52,980 nt of DNA from an uncultured Granulosicoccaceae bacterium (GCA_937927895.1 CALGKA010000004.1:1-52980); one strand, 5' to 3'. Shown: positions 1 through 11,128, counted from the stretch's first letter. Numbers and translations are program-made. The notes: generated by a model from the sequence alone, not told the origin.

Positions 1-411
1 CCCTACCTTGAAGCCTCTTCAAGTGGTGCTACTTCAATCTCTTTCAGAAAGGCGGTATTGGGTCTTCGTGTTAAGCCTCAGATCACACCAGATGAGCGCA
101 TCATTATTGATCTAACCGTTAATAAAGATACCGTTGGTGAAATCTTCGGTGCAGGTGAAAGCCGAATCCCAAGTATTGATACTCAGGAAGTAAACACACA
201 AGTACTTGTTGCTAACGGCGAGACTATAGTGCTTGGTGGAATCTACGAACAGTCTCTGATCCAACAGCATGAGCAAGTACCCTTCTTTGGTGACCTTCCT
301 CTGATTGGAAAGCTCTTCCAGCATAACTCTAGTGAAGACGACAAAAGCGAGTTGTTAGTATTTGTTACTCCAAAAATCGTTAGCGACGGAACTTCAAGTC
401 TAGATCGCTAA
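1..411 (+). CDS. pilQ: Type IV pilus secretin PilQ, C-terminal end (partial)
   Basis: The frame is open from the first base and ends at TAA 409-411, so the 5' part lies outside the window. About 136 residues are visible. They match the end of the secretin domain: a Leu-Glu-Ala-Ser-Ser-Ser-Gly-Ala-Thr-Ser stretch, then Val-Lys-Pro-Gln-Ile-Thr-Pro-Asp, then VLGGIYEQ and the late signature VPFFGDLPLIGKLF, with the usual LLVFVTPKIV ending. PilQ forms the outer-membrane channel through which the type IV pilus leaves the cell. Position directly upstream of aroK-aroB and a damX-like gene is the standard gammaproteobacterial order and supports PilQ over a type II secretion GspD. A strong terminator follows at once, separating it from aroK. 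Confidence 0.95.
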   Translation, partial: PYLEASSSGATSISFRKAVLGLRVKPQITPDERIIIDLTVNKDTVGEIFGAGESRIPSIDTQEVNTQVLVANGETIVLGGIYEQSLIQQHEQVPFFGDLPLIGKLFQHNSSEDDKSELLVFVTPKIVSDGTSSLDR

Positions 412-431
412 CCCCTCTCAGTTGAGAGAAT

Positions 432-463
432 AAAAAAACCGCGGCTTGCCGCGGTTTTTTTTT
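432..463 (+). terminator. Rho-independent terminator after pilQ
   Basis: A perfect 6-bp stem CCGCGG (439-444) pairs with CCGCGG (449-454) across a CTTG loop and extends through flanking A/T pairs. It is followed by nine T residues (455-463) and lies 20 bases after the pilQ stop. The run of A residues on the 5' side means it could also work on the opposite strand. Confidence 0.92.
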
Positions 464-566
464 GCGCCTGGCGTTTTGTTAACCTCGCGAACAACATTCA
501 TGCTACTGTTCCCGTTATCATAAAGATCCTTGAGACTCTGGGCGCAGGCCAGAACTCCCTAACTGT

Positions 567-1145
567 ATGGCGAGCATATTTCTAATCGGCCCGATGGGCG
601 CAGGCAAAACCACCGTGGGCAGGCAGCTCGCCCGTCGTCTTGGTTGTGCATTTTTCGATAGCGACAGAGAGATAGAATCAGCGTGCGGCGTTGATATTCC
701 CACCATCTTTGATTTTGAAGGTGAAGCCGGATTCAGATGTCGCGAAGAACGCATGATCGATCTACTCACCAACAAACCTAATATAGTCCTTGCTACCGGC
801 GGTGGTGCTGTTCTTCGCGAGCAAAATCGCACTAACTTAAAAACACGGGGGGTGGTGGTTTTCCTGGATGTTGAGCTAGACGTACAAGTTGAGCGCACCT
901 CTCGCAACAACTCACGCCCGTTACTGCAGCAAGGTGATGCGCGCGCAACCTTAATGGAAATTAGCAAGCAACGAGGCCCCATTTATAATGAGCTGGCACA
1001 CGTCCGCATCAGCACCAGCAATCAACGCCACCAACGAGTGGTAGATAAAATTTGTCGCCAGTTACGTAACTTCAAAGACGTTTCGCGCAACACGGCCACA
1101 GAAAACCCCTCTTCAACAAACAATCCACCACCCTCAACAAACTAG
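567..1145 (+). CDS. aroK: Shikimate kinase
   Basis: 192-residue cytoplasmic enzyme that phosphorylates shikimate with ATP in aromatic amino acid synthesis. The P-loop GPMGAGKT lies at residues 8-15. It is followed by the Asp pair D31/D33 (FFDSDREIE), the GEAGFRCREE substrate-binding segment and the ATGGGAVLR motif. The last 20 or so residues are a Ser/Thr/Asn/Pro-rich tail beyond the usual core of about 170. The chosen ATG puts the P-loop at the usual distance from the N-terminus, although no clear Shine-Dalgarno sequence precedes it. aroB follows 39 bases downstream, so the two are probably co-transcribed. Confidence 0.96.
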   Translation: MASIFLIGPMGAGKTTVGRQLARRLGCAFFDSDREIESACGVDIPTIFDFEGEAGFRCREERMIDLLTNKPNIVLATGGGAVLREQNRTNLKTRGVVVFLDVELDVQVERTSRNNSRPLLQQGDARATLMEISKQRGPIYNELAHVRISTSNQRHQRVVDKICRQLRNFKDVSRNTATENPSSTNNPPPSTN

Positions 1146-1184
1146 GCAACAACGGTTTATTGAATTTCAAGCGGTTATAAGAAC

Positions 1185-2264
1185 ATGACAACTCTCAATG
1201 TCGATCTTGGCGAACGTAGCTACCCCATTTACATCGACGGCGGTATCGTAAACAACGCTGAACTCTACCAGCGCCATATAAAAGGTAAAAAAGTTCTGAT
1301 AGTCACCGATGACAATGTCGCTGACATCTACCTACCCAGGTTGCTTGCTGCACTATCGGGTTTTGAGTGCCAGCATGTATCGCTACCCGCAGGTGAAGCA
1401 CATAAGAATCTCGCTACTGTTAATAAAATTTACGATGTACTTATGCAAAATAACTTTGACCGCAATTGCACCATCATTGCCTTAGGCGGTGGTGTGGTAG
1501 GTGATATCACAGGTTTTGCCGCTGCATCCTATCAACGCGGCGTAAGCTTTGTACAAGTACCAACCACACTGTTATCTCAAGTAGATTCATCAGTCGGTGG
1601 TAAAACCGGCGTTAACCACCCTATGGGTAAAAACATGATCGGCGCATTTCATCAGCCCGCATGTGTGATCGCCGACATGGACTTCCTGGACTCGCTGCCG
1701 AAACGCGAACTCACGGCCGGTATGGCTGAAGTGATCAAGTACGGTTTAATCGACGATCTGGAATTTTTCGAGTGGCTGGAACAACATGTGCCAGACCTAC
1801 TGAACTTAAACAAAGCGGCTCTGGCCAAAGCGGTAGAACGATCTTGCGCCAACAAATCAAGAATTGTTGCCGCCGATGAACGCGAGGCAGGAAAAAGAGC
1901 GCTGCTTAATCTAGGCCACACGTTCGGCCACGCGATCGAAAACGCAATGGGCTACGGCAACTGGCTACACGGTGAGGCAATCAGCGCCGGCATGTGCCTG
2001 GCAGCAAAATACTCCTGTGATCTCGGACTAATGCCTGCCGCCGATGTGGCTCGAACAGAGAACATTCTCAGCCTTGCAGGCCTGCCCATCACACCGCCAA
2101 AAGAGATGACCGAAGACAAATGTCTTGAGCTGATGTCGCGCGATAAGAAAATGCGCGACAAAACCCTAACTCTAGTGTTAATGCACGGAATCGGACAATC
2201 TTTTTTATGTAACGATTTTGATCAAAAACAGCTACTGAAAACGCTCAAATTGGCGTTCGCGTGA
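1185..2264 (+). CDS. aroB: 3-dehydroquinate synthase
   Basis: 359 residues, full length for AroB. The enzyme converts DAHP to 3-dehydroquinate using NAD and a divalent metal, the second step of the shikimate pathway. The glycine-rich NAD-binding segment GGGVVGDITGF, the KTGVNHPMGKNMIG motif, AEVIKYG, and the metal-binding His stretch LGHTFGHAIE followed by HGEAISAGM are all present. It sits 39 bases after aroK in the standard aroK-aroB pair. No terminator is visible behind it, so read-through into the damX-like gene is possible. Confidence 0.97.
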   Translation: MTTLNVDLGERSYPIYIDGGIVNNAELYQRHIKGKKVLIVTDDNVADIYLPRLLAALSGFECQHVSLPAGEAHKNLATVNKIYDVLMQNNFDRNCTIIALGGGVVGDITGFAAASYQRGVSFVQVPTTLLSQVDSSVGGKTGVNHPMGKNMIGAFHQPACVIADMDFLDSLPKRELTAGMAEVIKYGLIDDLEFFEWLEQHVPDLLNLNKAALAKAVERSCANKSRIVAADEREAGKRALLNLGHTFGHAIENAMGYGNWLHGEAISAGMCLAAKYSCDLGLMPAADVARTENILSLAGLPITPPKEMTEDKCLELMSRDKKMRDKTLTLVLMHGIGQSFLCNDFDQKQLLKTLKLAFA

Positions 2265-2582
2265 TTCGACTTTGATACACAACATGTCAAACCAGTAAGC
2301 CTTTGTTACCTTCTTGCTAGCAACGTTGCCGAAGGACACCGAGTCCATTACTATCAAATAGTTAATGTTCAAGCTGCACGCGGTGACCGCTACACCGCAC
2401 TGGCTGCACCAGCCGATTCAAGCCCATCGAATCCGCCAGGTAAGTCAAGGCCTGCTGCGCCCGCGTCTGATTGATCCCATTAGTTGCGACTTTCATTTGT
2501 ACAACAATTTGTTAATACTCATTGATAAGTCGTTAAACATTTTAGTTGTTACCAAATTTCAGTTACCACGGACCAGACCAAT
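2265..2582. other. 318-bp spacer between aroB and the damX-like gene
   Basis: There is no convincing gene, terminator or structured RNA in this spacer. An open frame starting at 2365 runs into the damX-like gene in another frame and looks like a shadow: its residues are Arg/His/Thr-rich with no family resemblance. The AT-rich stretch around 2500-2560 could hold a promoter, but I cannot name clear -35/-10 boxes. Confidence 0.5.
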
Positions 2583-4448
2583 ATGGCAGCTCAAGACGCG
2601 ACCGCTGAAGCCACGTTACACGAAGACACGCTCAGCGAACTGGGGCTTACTGAACAACCGTTTCAGGAAGACAAAAAGCGCCAACGCTTCGCAGACTCGA
2701 CGACCCAGAAATCGCGAGCAGCACTTGAACAACATTTGCGATTTGGTGACTCACTGCATTTGCTAATTGGTGAAACGGGAGCGGGCAAAACCGTGCTGCT
2801 GTCTCAACTGATTAAACACTGCAAAGGCAGCATCAAACCGTTTGTTGTGAAAGGCACTCCAGAGTTTGAAGCAGAGGCCTTTTTAGCTGCTGTTTTGTAT
2901 CAGCTCGACAAAGAAGACCAAGCAGAGTCAGTAGAAGAACACATTGAGAAATTAACCCCTCTTTTTGAGCGAGTGACTGAAGAACAATACAGTCCGGTTC
3001 TAGTGGTAGACGACGCCCACTTAGCTCCCTTTGAAGAAATCGCAGAACTTGTCGATATTATTCAGCAATTCGAAAGCAGTGATGGCAAAACAGCACGCCT
3101 ACTGCTAACGGGAACACCTGCGCTAAAAACGTCAATCACAAAAATAGAAGATCAATTCGAAGATCTAGACCTCAAATACAGTACCAATATACTACCGCCT
3201 CTTGACGAACCAAGAGTACGTGAATACTTAACATCACGACTTCATCAAGCAGGCCATGCAGATGTATTCCCGTTCACTGATAAAGCAATTGCTAAAATTC
3301 AACGTGACTCACAAGGCTTGCCGGGTAAGATTAATGCCAATGCCACTCACTACTTGAACGGTGTATACCGAGGTGGTGCTGCAGCGGAATCCAAAGGTGG
3401 CCTGATTGCCGGTCTTGAATGGCCTGTGTTAGCAGTCGGTGCCGTTGCGCTTGGCGCTATAGCCTGGGGACTATCAATGTTCATGGGCGATAACAGCGAT
3501 ACCACACCAGTGGCCGATGTCATCACCATTGAAGAACCTCTAGAGCCTGTGGTTGAAACTACTTCTATCACCGCACCTGTAGAATCCACGTTAGTCACAC
3601 CAACCATTGAAAACGAACCAGTAGTAGTGGTGACAGAACCTGCAACACCCAGTGTAGATACCGACCTTGTGCTTTCAGAACCAGTCGCAGAGGTTGTGCA
3701 GACGCCTGCGATAGAAACCACTATTGCACCAGTTGAATCGCCGCTTGAATCGCCGGTTGAATCGCCAGTTGAATCGCAGGTTGAACCTGTTGCTGAAATC
3801 ACGCAGGAAAACACTCAAGTAGAAAATCCATTAGTAATAGAATCCGCACCGGAACCCGTAGCGGAAATCACCGTACCCATACCATCAACCAACGACACAA
3901 CTGCCATAACCAAAAGCGTGGCTAACTCAATCCCGGAATCAGTTCAGGTTGATGTCGAACAGTTCGACCAAACTGATAACACCGCGGGCACACCAGTAGT
4001 GGTGGAACTTCCAGAATCCAATACTGATACCGATGCATTCGTCGACAATTTAGGTGAAGATCTAAACGTACCAAGCATCGTAAATTCAGCCACAACAAAC
4101 GCTGAAGCAGAAGGCGTCATTGTTGCCGACACCAATCGCGCAATAGAGAATGAACGTTGGGTACTTTTTCAGTCCCCTACTAAGTTCACTGTGCAGTTGG
4201 CGACCTCCAAAGAACGCGGATACATTATTGATCTGGCGCAAACGCTTGAAGTACTCGATCCGGTGGCCATCTACCCGTTCTTAACCACTAACAGTAAAAA
4301 CCCTGTTTATGGCTTGCTTAGCGGCTTGTACGACACCCGCTCTGAGGCGATTGCAGCCGTTGATAGCATGAGCGATAACGCCAAGCAGTTCGGCGTCTGG
4401 ATCCGCCCCGTTAGCGACTTACAAGCGGCTATTAAGTCTAATCGCTAA
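2583..4448 (+). CDS. damX: DamX-like AAA ATPase with C-terminal SPOR domain
   Basis: 621 residues with three parts. An N-terminal ATPase of the ExeA/GspA type (about 20-270) has Walker A GETGAGKT at 63-70 and Walker B LVVDDAH. One transmembrane helix lies at about 277-300. A long Pro/Glu/Val-rich periplasmic stretch follows, then a C-terminal domain (about 523-621) beginning ERWVLFQSPTKFTVQL that fits the SPOR peptidoglycan-binding fold. SPOR domains bind denuded glycan strands at the division septum. The aroB-damX order is conserved in gammaproteobacteria, where this protein is linked to cell division and bile resistance. The start lacks a clear ribosome site, so a nearby alternative is possible. 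The linker contains a 12-bp tandem repeat. Confidence 0.88.
   Translation: MAAQDATAEATLHEDTLSELGLTEQPFQEDKKRQRFADSTTQKSRAALEQHLRFGDSLHLLIGETGAGKTVLLSQLIKHCKGSIKPFVVKGTPEFEAEAFLAAVLYQLDKEDQAESVEEHIEKLTPLFERVTEEQYSPVLVVDDAHLAPFEEIAELVDIIQQFESSDGKTARLLLTGTPALKTSITKIEDQFEDLDLKYSTNILPPLDEPRVREYLTSRLHQAGHADVFPFTDKAIAKIQRDSQGLPGKINANATHYLNGVYRGGAAAESKGGLIAGLEWPVLAVGAVALGAIAWGLSMFMGDNSDTTPVADVITIEEPLEPVVETTSITAPVESTLVTPTIENEPVVVVTEPATPSVDTDLVLSEPVAEVVQTPAIETTIAPVESPLESPVESPVESQVEPVAEITQENTQVENPLVIESAPEPVAEITVPIPSTNDTTAITKSVANSIPESVQVDVEQFDQTDNTAGTPVVVELPESNTDTDAFVDNLGEDLNVPSIVNSATTNAEAEGVIVADTNRAIENERWVLFQSPTKFTVQLATSKERGYIIDLAQTLEVLDPVAIYPFLTTNSKNPVYGLLSGLYDTRSEAIAAVDSMSDNAKQFGVWIRPVSDLQAAIKSNR
3732..3791 (+). 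repeat. 12-bp in-frame tandem repeat in the damX-like linker
   Basis: Four near-identical 12-base units of the form GTTGAATCGCCG run from 3732 to 3779, with a decayed fifth at 3780-3791. They encode Val-Glu-Ser-Pro-type tetrapeptides in the periplasmic linker. Changes in copy number would keep the frame and alter only linker length. Confidence 0.85.
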
Positions 4449-4500
4449 TCAATCGGGCGAATTGTCAGCTCAATTCCAGTAGACAAGTAAGTCAGCAGAG

Positions 4501-4524
4501 AGGCCTAACACTTAGGCCTTTTTT
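4501..4524 (+). terminator. Rho-independent terminator after the damX-like gene
   Basis: AGGCCTAA (4501-4508) pairs perfectly with TTAGGCCT (4512-4519) over a CAC loop and is followed by a T run to 4524. It ends the pilQ-side block before gltB. Confidence 0.88.
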
Positions 4525-4558
4525 GCATCACACTCAACATGATTTCGGTGCTTTTTAC

Positions 4559-4587
4559 TTGCAGTTTGTGACATTTTCGCGCATTAT
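4559..4587 (+). promoter_or_regulatory. Possible sigma-70 promoter for gltB
   Basis: TTGCAG (4559-4564) and CATTAT (4582-4587) are separated by 17 bases, but each box matches the consensus only partly (3/6 and 4/6). It is suggested mainly by its position between a terminator and gltB. Confidence 0.25.
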
Positions 4588-4805
4588 AACTCCGAGTGTG
4601 AGTTCAACTTAAAAACTAGCCAAGCAGCTACAAAGGCCCTATCAAGCTCTTTAGTACCGCCTGTGGCTCAATTAAGGCTCAATCAAACCAAGAACTCTCA
4701 CTGTCGGTCTTTCGCTCTTAAGCGGCAACATCAATACCGGCCAGGCTCACAAGCCCACTCTACATTATAAAAACCTACCGCTGGCGGAAAACTCAGAGGG
4801 TTTAC

Positions 4806-7800
4806 ATGAACGCACTCGATAAACTTGCGGCGCGGGGGCTTTATCGCCCGGAATTTGAGCACGACAACTGCGGCTTTGGCCTGATTGCTCAAATTGATGG
4901 TCGCGCATCGCACAAGTTAGTAAAAACAGCAGTTGAAGCACTCGGTCGCATGACGCACCGCGGCGCAATTGCGGCTGATGGAAAATCAGGTGACGGCTGT
5001 GGCCTTCTGCTGCGCAAGCCGGTTAATTTTCTACGCACAAAAGCAGACGAAGCAGGCTTTGAAGTCGGGCGTAATTTTGCCACCGGTATGGTTTTTTTAA
5101 ACCATGATCAGGCATTAGCAGACCTTGCTCGAAATACACTTAACGCTGAAATCGAAGCGCGCAACTTAACCGTTAGCGGATGGCGTGTTGTGCCAACCAA
5201 CCCTGAAGCCTGCGGTGCAGAAGCCAGAAAAACACTGCCGCAAATTGAACAAATTTTTGTAACTGCACCAAGCTACATGGACGGTGCAGAGTTCAACAGA
5301 AACCTTTTTGTTGCACGTCGTAAAGCTGAAATAACACTGCGTGATAAAGATGCGGAATTTTACGTAAATACTTTGTCATCAGATGTGATCCTTTATAAAG
5401 GATTAATGATGCCAGATGGCTTACCAAAGTTTTACGAAGATCTAAACGACCCAACACTTGAATCACGCATTGCTGTTTTTCATCAACGTTTTTCAACCAA
5501 CACAATGCCTCAGTGGCGTTTAGCACAACCGTTTAGGTACTTAGCGCACAACGGTGAGATAAACACTATTCGTGGTAACCGCAACTGGGCTAACGCTCGC
5601 GCTTCAAAGTTTCATAGTGAACTGCTTCCAGAATTGCGAGAGCTTCTGCCGCTGGTATCCATGGCGGGTTCTGACTCTATGTCACTAGACAACATGCTTG
5701 AAGTAATGATCTCAGGCGGGATGGATATATTCAGAGCAATGCGTCTACTGTTGCCGCCTGCCTGGCAAAACATGAATGCCACTGATCCTGAAATGCGTGC
5801 TTGGTTGGAATATGCCTCAATGCACATGGAACCTTGGGACGGCCCTGCAGGTGTAGTGCTAACAGATGGTCGCTATGCCGCTTGCGCACTGGACCGCAAC
5901 GGCTTACGTCCAGCGCGCTACGTTATCACTCGCGATCGTCACATCACACTAGCCTCCGAGATTGGCGTCTACGACTATGAACCCGAAGATGTTGTTGCTA
6001 AAGGTCGGGTAAAGCCCGGGCAGATGTTCGCGATCGATACTGATACCGGCGATATCATGCAGCCTGAAAAAATAGACCACTTGCTAAAAACCAGCCACCC
6101 GTATGCACGCTGGTTACAAAGGCATTCACGACACCTACGCTCTAGATTGAGAGACACGCCATCAACCACTCCTGCAATGGATGATGATCTACTTAAAACA
6201 TATGAAAAAATGTTCGGTGTCACATTTGAAGAGCGTGATCAAATACTACGCGTGCTGGCTGAAGATGCACAAGAAGCTATTGGCTCAATGGGTGATGATA
6301 CTCCATTCCCGGTGTTCTCGAAAAACGTGCGCTCTCTGTACGAAAACTTTCGCCAACAGTTTGCACAAGTAACGAACCCACCAATAGATCCACTACGCGA
6401 ATCTATTGTAATGTCATTAGAAACCTGCATCGGTGTTGAACAAAATCTATTTAAAGAAACAGTCGATCACGCTCGACGCTTACTGGTTCGTTCCCCGGTA
6501 TTATCAAGAGAGAAGTTTGAAACTCTACTCGCAATGAACGATGAAGCTGAGTACAGCAACATCACTATCGATTTAAGTTTTGACCCTAACAGCAAGTCTC
6601 TACAGCAAGCCATTACTGATATCACTGAATCAGCTGTGGCTGCTATTCGAAGCGGCGTCACTGTTATTGTTCTAAGCGATAAAAACATCAGGCAAGGCAC
6701 GCTGCCAGTGCACGCCCTACTCGCTACTGGTGCGGTTCACCATAAATTAATTGAAGTGGGTTTACGCTGCGATGCAAACATTGTAGTGGCCACTGGGACC
6801 GCACGCGATCCGCACCATATAGCAGTGCTGGTGGGCTATGGCGCTACTTGTGTCTATCCCTATCTTTCCTATGAATGCATTCAAGGCATGGTTCGCCGTG
6901 GTGAACTTGATGGCAAAGATAGCGCGCTTATGGAGCGCAACTATCGAAAAGGCATCAATAAAGGTCTGCTCAAGGTTTTATCCAAGATGGGCATCTCCAC
7001 CATTGCTAGTTATCGTGGTGCACAACTATTTGAGATTGTCGGGCTGCACGATGAAATCGTTAATCAGTGCTTCATCGGCTCCACCAGTCGCATACAAGGC
7101 GCTAACTACGATGACCTCACCAGCGACATTCAAAAACTTGCTAGTGATGCATTTAACAAACGCATAGAGCCTAATCACGGTGGATTACTTAAGTACGTTG
7201 AGGGCGGTGAGTACCATGCTTACAACCCGGATGTTGTCAGCACTTTGCAAGCAGCCGTTAACTCTGGCGACTACAGCGACTATGAAAAATATGCCGCGAT
7301 TGTTGACGGACGCGCAGCTACAGCAGTGCGTGATCTATTAAAACTAAAAACCTCTCAAAGCCCTACCCCGATTGATGAAGTAGAGCCTGCCTCCGATATT
7401 ATCAGTCGCTTTGACTCAGCTGGAATGTCGCTCGGGGCACTTTCACCTGAAGCACATGAAACGCTCGCGCAAGCTATGAACGTATTAGGCGCGCGCTCAA
7501 ACTCAGGTGAAGGTGGCGAAGATCCAAAACGTTATGGGACTAATAAAAACTCTAAGATCAAGCAGGTGGCCTCGGGGCGCTTTGGCGTTACACCACATTA
7601 CCTGGTGAATGCCGAAGTCATTCAGATTAAGATCGCCCAAGGCGCCAAGCCCGGTGAAGGTGGACAGCTACCAGGTCACAAAGTAAACGACATGATTGCC
7701 ACCTTGCGATACTCAATGCCTGGCGTATCTTTAATATCACCACCACCGCATCATGATATTTACTCGATCGAAGATCTCGCACAGCTTATCTTTGATTTAA

Positions 7801-9284
7801 AGCAAGTGAACCCGGACGCACTGGTGTCGGTCAAACTGGTAGCTGAAGCAGGTGTGGGCACTATTGCCGCCGGTGTTGCAAAAGCCTATGCGGATTTAAT
7901 TACTATATCAGGCTATGACGGAGGCACAGGAGCCTCACCACTAACAAGCGTTAAGTATGCAGGCTCTCCCTGGGAGCTCGGCATGTCTGAAACACATCAG
8001 ATTCTTCGCGCGAACAACCTGCGCGACAAAGTACGCGTACAAACCGATGGCGGTTTAAAGACCGGGCTCGATGTCATAAAGGCAGCGCTACTAGGTGCAG
8101 AGAGCTTTGGGTTTGGTACCGGCCCAATGATCGCGATGGGCTGTAAGTTTCTACGTATATGCCATCTGAACAACTGCGCCACCGGTGTTGCAACACAACA
8201 CAAAATACTACGCATGAAGCATTTTCGCGGTGATGTAGAAAAAGTCGTTCATTATATGGAATTCGTTGCGGAAGATGTCAGGCGTCATCTGGCAAGCTTA
8301 GGCTTCCGTAACCTAAATGAGATCATTGGTAGAACGGATCTACTGGAGCAGATAGAAGGCACTACTGAACGCCATAAACGTGTTGACTACAGTCAGCTAC
8401 TTTCAGATGGCGGCGTTCCATTGGAAGCACCTCGTTACTGTACGCAAAAGCGCAACCGACCTTTTGATAAAGCCGAACTCGCAACTCAAATGGTGGCAGA
8501 GTGCTTGCCCGCTATTCAATCGAAAAGCGGTGGCGACTTTAACTTTAAAATAAAGAACGTTAACCGCTCTATTGGTGCGCGTTTATCCGGTGAGATCGCC
8601 AAATTACATGGCAACTTAGGTATGTCTGAATCACCCATCAATGTCCACATGAAAGGCACTGCCGGGCAAAGTTTTGGTGTTTGGAACGCAGGCGGATTAA
8701 ACCTAATGCTTGAAGGCGATGCCAATGACTATGTCGGCAAAGGTATGGCGGGCGGTAAAATCGTTATCAAGCCACCAGTAGGCTCACGCTTCATAAGCAA
8801 TGAAAATACTATTGTAGGTAACACCTGCTTATACGGGGCCACTGGTGGTCAGATGTATGTATCTGGCCTGGGCGGTGAACGCTTTGCCGTTAGAAACTCA
8901 GGTGCCACAGCCGTTATTGAAGGTGTTGGAGATCACGCATGTGAATACATGACCGGTGGCTGCGTAGCAGTGCTCGGTGAAACAGGCGTTAATTTCGGCG
9001 CCGGCATGACAGGTGGTTTTGCATTCGTGTTTGATCGACATAACCTTTTTGTTGATCGCTACAATCACGAGCTGATCGATATACAGCGTATCCACCCTGA
9101 ATCAATGGAAGCGTATCGCCATGTCTTGCAAGAAATGCTTGAAACCCATGTTGCAGAAACCAACAGTGAATGGGGTCGAGAGCTGCTTGAGAACTTCTAC
9201 AGCTTAAGCTCAAGATTTTGGCTCATCACGCCAAAAGCCGCTGAGCTATCAGCACTGCTTTCGACGCTTAAAAAAGCCGCATAA
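4806..9284 (+). CDS. gltB: Glutamate synthase (NADPH) large subunit
   Basis: 1492 residues, normal for GltB. It takes the amide nitrogen of glutamine and makes glutamate from 2-oxoglutarate. The nucleophile for the glutaminase domain is Cys22 in HDNCGFG; the preceding 21 residues would be the propeptide removed on maturation. [17 protein letters not shown] and the central FMN/synthase domain follow (for example [10 protein letters not shown] and [12 protein letters not shown]). Three cysteines spaced C-x5-C-x4-C at 1113, 1119 and 1124 bind the 3Fe-4S cluster. The C-terminal beta-helix carries [13 protein letters not shown]. The small subunit gltD, normally next, is absent here: the next gene is dnaG. 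Confidence 0.97.
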   Translation: MNALDKLAARGLYRPEFEHDNCGFGLIAQIDGRASHKLVKTAVEALGRMTHRGAIAADGKSGDGCGLLLRKPVNFLRTKADEAGFEVGRNFATGMVFLNHDQALADLARNTLNAEIEARNLTVSGWRVVPTNPEACGAEARKTLPQIEQIFVTAPSYMDGAEFNRNLFVARRKAEITLRDKDAEFYVNTLSSDVILYKGLMMPDGLPKFYEDLNDPTLESRIAVFHQRFSTNTMPQWRLAQPFRYLAHNGEINTIRGNRNWANARASKFHSELLPELRELLPLVSMAGSDSMSLDNMLEVMISGGMDIFRAMRLLLPPAWQNMNATDPEMRAWLEYASMHMEPWDGPAGVVLTDGRYAACALDRNGLRPARYVITRDRHITLASEIGVYDYEPEDVVAKGRVKPGQMFAIDTDTGDIMQPEKIDHLLKTSHPYARWLQRHSRHLRSRLRDTPSTTPAMDDDLLKTYEKMFGVTFEERDQILRVLAEDAQEAIGSMGDDTPFPVFSKNVRSLYENFRQQFAQVTNPPIDPLRESIVMSLETCIGVEQNLFKETVDHARRLLVRSPVLSREKFETLLAMNDEAEYSNITIDLSFDPNSKSLQQAITDITESAVAAIRSGVTVIVLSDKNIRQGTLPVHALLATGAVHHKLIEVGLRCDANIVVATGTARDPHHIAVLVGYGATCVYPYLSYECIQGMVRRGELDGKDSALMERNYRKGINKGLLKVLSKMGISTIASYRGAQLFEIVGLHDEIVNQCFIGSTSRIQGANYDDLTSDIQKLASDAFNKRIEPNHGGLLKYVEGGEYHAYNPDVVSTLQAAVNSGDYSDYEKYAAIVDGRAATAVRDLLKLKTSQSPTPIDEVEPASDIISRFDSAGMSLGALSPEAHETLAQAMNVLGARSNSGEGGEDPKRYGTNKNSKIKQVASGRFGVTPHYLVNAEVIQIKIAQGAKPGEGGQLPGHKVNDMIATLRYSMPGVSLISPPPHHDIYSIEDLAQLIFDLKQVNPDALVSVKLVAEAGVGTIAAGVAKAYADLITISGYDGGTGASPLTSVKYAGSPWELGMSETHQILRANNLRDKVRVQTDGGLKTGLDVIKAALLGAESFGFGTGPMIAMGCKFLRICHLNNCATGVATQHKILRMKHFRGDVEKVVHYMEFVAEDVRRHLASLGFRNLNEIIGRTDLLEQIEGTTERHKRVDYSQLLSDGGVPLEAPRYCTQKRNRPFDKAELATQMVAECLPAIQSKSGGDFNFKIKNVNRSIGARLSGEIAKLHGNLGMSESPINVHMKGTAGQSFGVWNAGGLNLMLEGDANDYVGKGMAGGKIVIKPPVGSRFISNENTIVGNTCLYGATGGQMYVSGLGGERFAVRNSGATAVIEGVGDHACEYMTGGCVAVLGETGVNFGAGMTGGFAFVFDRHNLFVDRYNHELIDIQRIHPESMEAYRHVLQEMLETHVAETNSEWGRELLENFYSLSSRFWLITPKAAELSALLSTLKKAA

Positions 9285-9385
9285 GGCGCTCCTCCCGCCC
9301 GGCCCTCTAAGGCCTGGTGGGATATTCGCCAACCTTTCAGCAAACAGGCTTACTATCCCGCCTTCGCATCTGCGATAATGCTCCA

Positions 9386-11128
9386 ATGGCCGGTCGCATT
9401 CCCCAATCTTTTATCGATGATCTACTCACCCGAGTCGATATCGTTGAGGTAATTGATCGTTACGTGCCGCTAAAAAAAGCCGGCGCTAACCACAAGGCCT
9501 GCTGCCCATTCCACGGTGAAAAAACACCGTCCTTCAATGTCAGCCAACCAAAGCAGTTTTACCACTGCTTTGGCTGTGGTATGTCAGGCAACGCCATCAG
9601 TTTTCTAATGGAATTCGATCACATGCATTTTGTTGATGCGGTTGAATACCTGGCAGATCGAGTCGGCCTTGAAGTGCCACGTGATGCAATAGCTACCATC
9701 ACACCTTCGCAACAAGGCCTTTACGATGCACTCAATGAGTGCAATCTGTATTACCAACAACAACTAAGGACAACACCGGCGGCTATCGATTATTTAAAAA
9801 ATCGCGGTATCTCCGGCGACATAGCCCAACGCTATGAAATAGGTTTTGCCCCGGACGCGTGGCACGCACTGGAAGAAAATACCGATTCCAACGATGCATT
9901 ATTGGTTCAATCCGGAATGCAAATACGCAAAGACTCCGGCAAGTCTCACGACCGATTTCGCAATCGCATTATGTACCCTATTCGTGATCGCCGCGGACGC
10001 GTTATAGGCTTTGGTGGCCGAGTGATGGACAACTCAGAGCCCAAATATCTTAATTCCCCGGAAACCCCGCTATTTCAAAAAGGCCGTGAACTCTACGGGC
10101 TTTACGAGTTGCGTCGCGCCACACGTGGCAGCCCTGAACGAATTATTGTGGTCGAGGGCTATATGGATGTTATCGCACTGGCCGAAGCGGGTATTGAACA
10201 CGCCGTAGCAACATTGGGCACCGCCACTTCAAGTGAGCAGGTTGCACAGCTATTTAGAGAGACGGATGAAATAGTCTTTTGTTTTGATGGTGATAACGCC
10301 GGTAAAAAAGCCGCATGGCGAGCACTAAATTCCGCTTTGCCATCGCTCAAAGCAGGCCGCGATGCACGTTTTTTGTTTTTACCAGACGGTGAAGATCCAG
10401 ACTCATTAGTTAAATCGATCGGCACTGAAGCGTTTATGCAGTTGCTAATCGAAGAAGCTATTGAGGCTTCAAGCTTCCTGTTTCAAGAACTTGAACAACA
10501 GGCGCAAAAAGGCGCTGATCGCAGCGGCACCGGATACAAAGCACGCTTAGCTGAAATCGCCAAGCCATTAATATCGAATATCCCAACAGGGGTTTACAGA
10601 ACTCTGGTGGAAGATCAATTGTTTGAAAAAGTAGGAGTCAATGTGTTCGGATCGGAAAAACAACAATCACAAAAAACTTACCACCAAACACAGAAACAAC
10701 CATCACAGCCCAATATGTCACCCGTTCGCAAAGCATTAATAGCTATTTTGGATTCACCTGAAGTGGTGCTAGAAATAGACCCGGAAGCATATGAATTTTC
10801 AATTGATATTCCAGGTGCCACGTTACTGCTAGATGTTATTTCATTAATTGAAAGTAAACCCGACATTACCACCAGCGGCATACTTGAGCGTTATAGAGAA
10901 ACACAACATTCTGATGCACTGTTAAAGCTGGTACAAGTGGGCATGGCTTCCACTGTTGAATCAGGGATCAATACCCCTTTGAGTGTATTGCAACATGCGA
11001 TTGAACAATTAAACAAAGAATCGCTCAGAGCTCAGCTTAAAAAAGCCAACCTCAACAAACCGTCTGAAATGAGTGATCAACAAAAAAATGAACTGCGCGA
11101 GCGATTGCAGCAGCTTAAAAAACCGTGA
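9386..11128 (+). CDS. dnaG: DNA primase
   Basis: 580 residues from the ATG at 9386. The frame is open further upstream, but MAGRIPQSFIDDLL at this ATG matches the known DnaG N-terminus, so I reject the longer form. The enzyme makes RNA primers for replication. It has the N-terminal zinc ribbon (CCPFHGEKTPSF followed by HCFGCG), the catalytic core with RGRVIGFGGRVM, the TOPRIM segment VVEGYMDVIAL, and a divergent C-terminal helicase-binding region. dnaG usually sits between rpsU and rpoD in gammaproteobacteria. Here it follows gltB by about 100 bases and its stop overlaps the GTG start of rsmE, so the two are translationally coupled. Confidence 0.96.
   Translation: MAGRIPQSFIDDLLTRVDIVEVIDRYVPLKKAGANHKACCPFHGEKTPSFNVSQPKQFYHCFGCGMSGNAISFLMEFDHMHFVDAVEYLADRVGLEVPRDAIATITPSQQGLYDALNECNLYYQQQLRTTPAAIDYLKNRGISGDIAQRYEIGFAPDAWHALEENTDSNDALLVQSGMQIRKDSGKSHDRFRNRIMYPIRDRRGRVIGFGGRVMDNSEPKYLNSPETPLFQKGRELYGLYELRRATRGSPERIIVVEGYMDVIALAEAGIEHAVATLGTATSSEQVAQLFRETDEIVFCFDGDNAGKKAAWRALNSALPSLKAGRDARFLFLPDGEDPDSLVKSIGTEAFMQLLIEEAIEASSFLFQELEQQAQKGADRSGTGYKARLAEIAKPLISNIPTGVYRTLVEDQLFEKVGVNVFGSEKQQSQKTYHQTQKQPSQPNMSPVRKALIAILDSPEVVLEIDPEAYEFSIDIPGATLLLDVISLIESKPDITTSGILERYRETQHSDALLKLVQVGMASTVESGINTPLSVLQHAIEQLNKESLRAQLKKANLNKPSEMSDQQKNELRERLQQLKKP

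Larger units (their letters stand above)
4449..4805. other. 357-bp spacer between the damX-like gene and gltB
   Basis: The spacer holds a terminator at 4501-4524 and a possible promoter at 4559-4587. The rest shows no gene. The leader from the possible promoter to the gltB start would be more than 200 bases; I see no recognisable riboswitch in it. Confidence 0.6.

Noticed and set aside
2365..2766. 133-codon plus-strand open frame overlapping the start of the damX-like gene
   Set aside because: Its second half is the damX-like coding sequence in another frame, and its residues are Arg/His/Thr-rich without pattern.
9295..9330. GC-rich inverted repeat after gltB as a terminator
   Set aside because: GGCC-type pairing exists, but there is no T run and the stem is interrupted.
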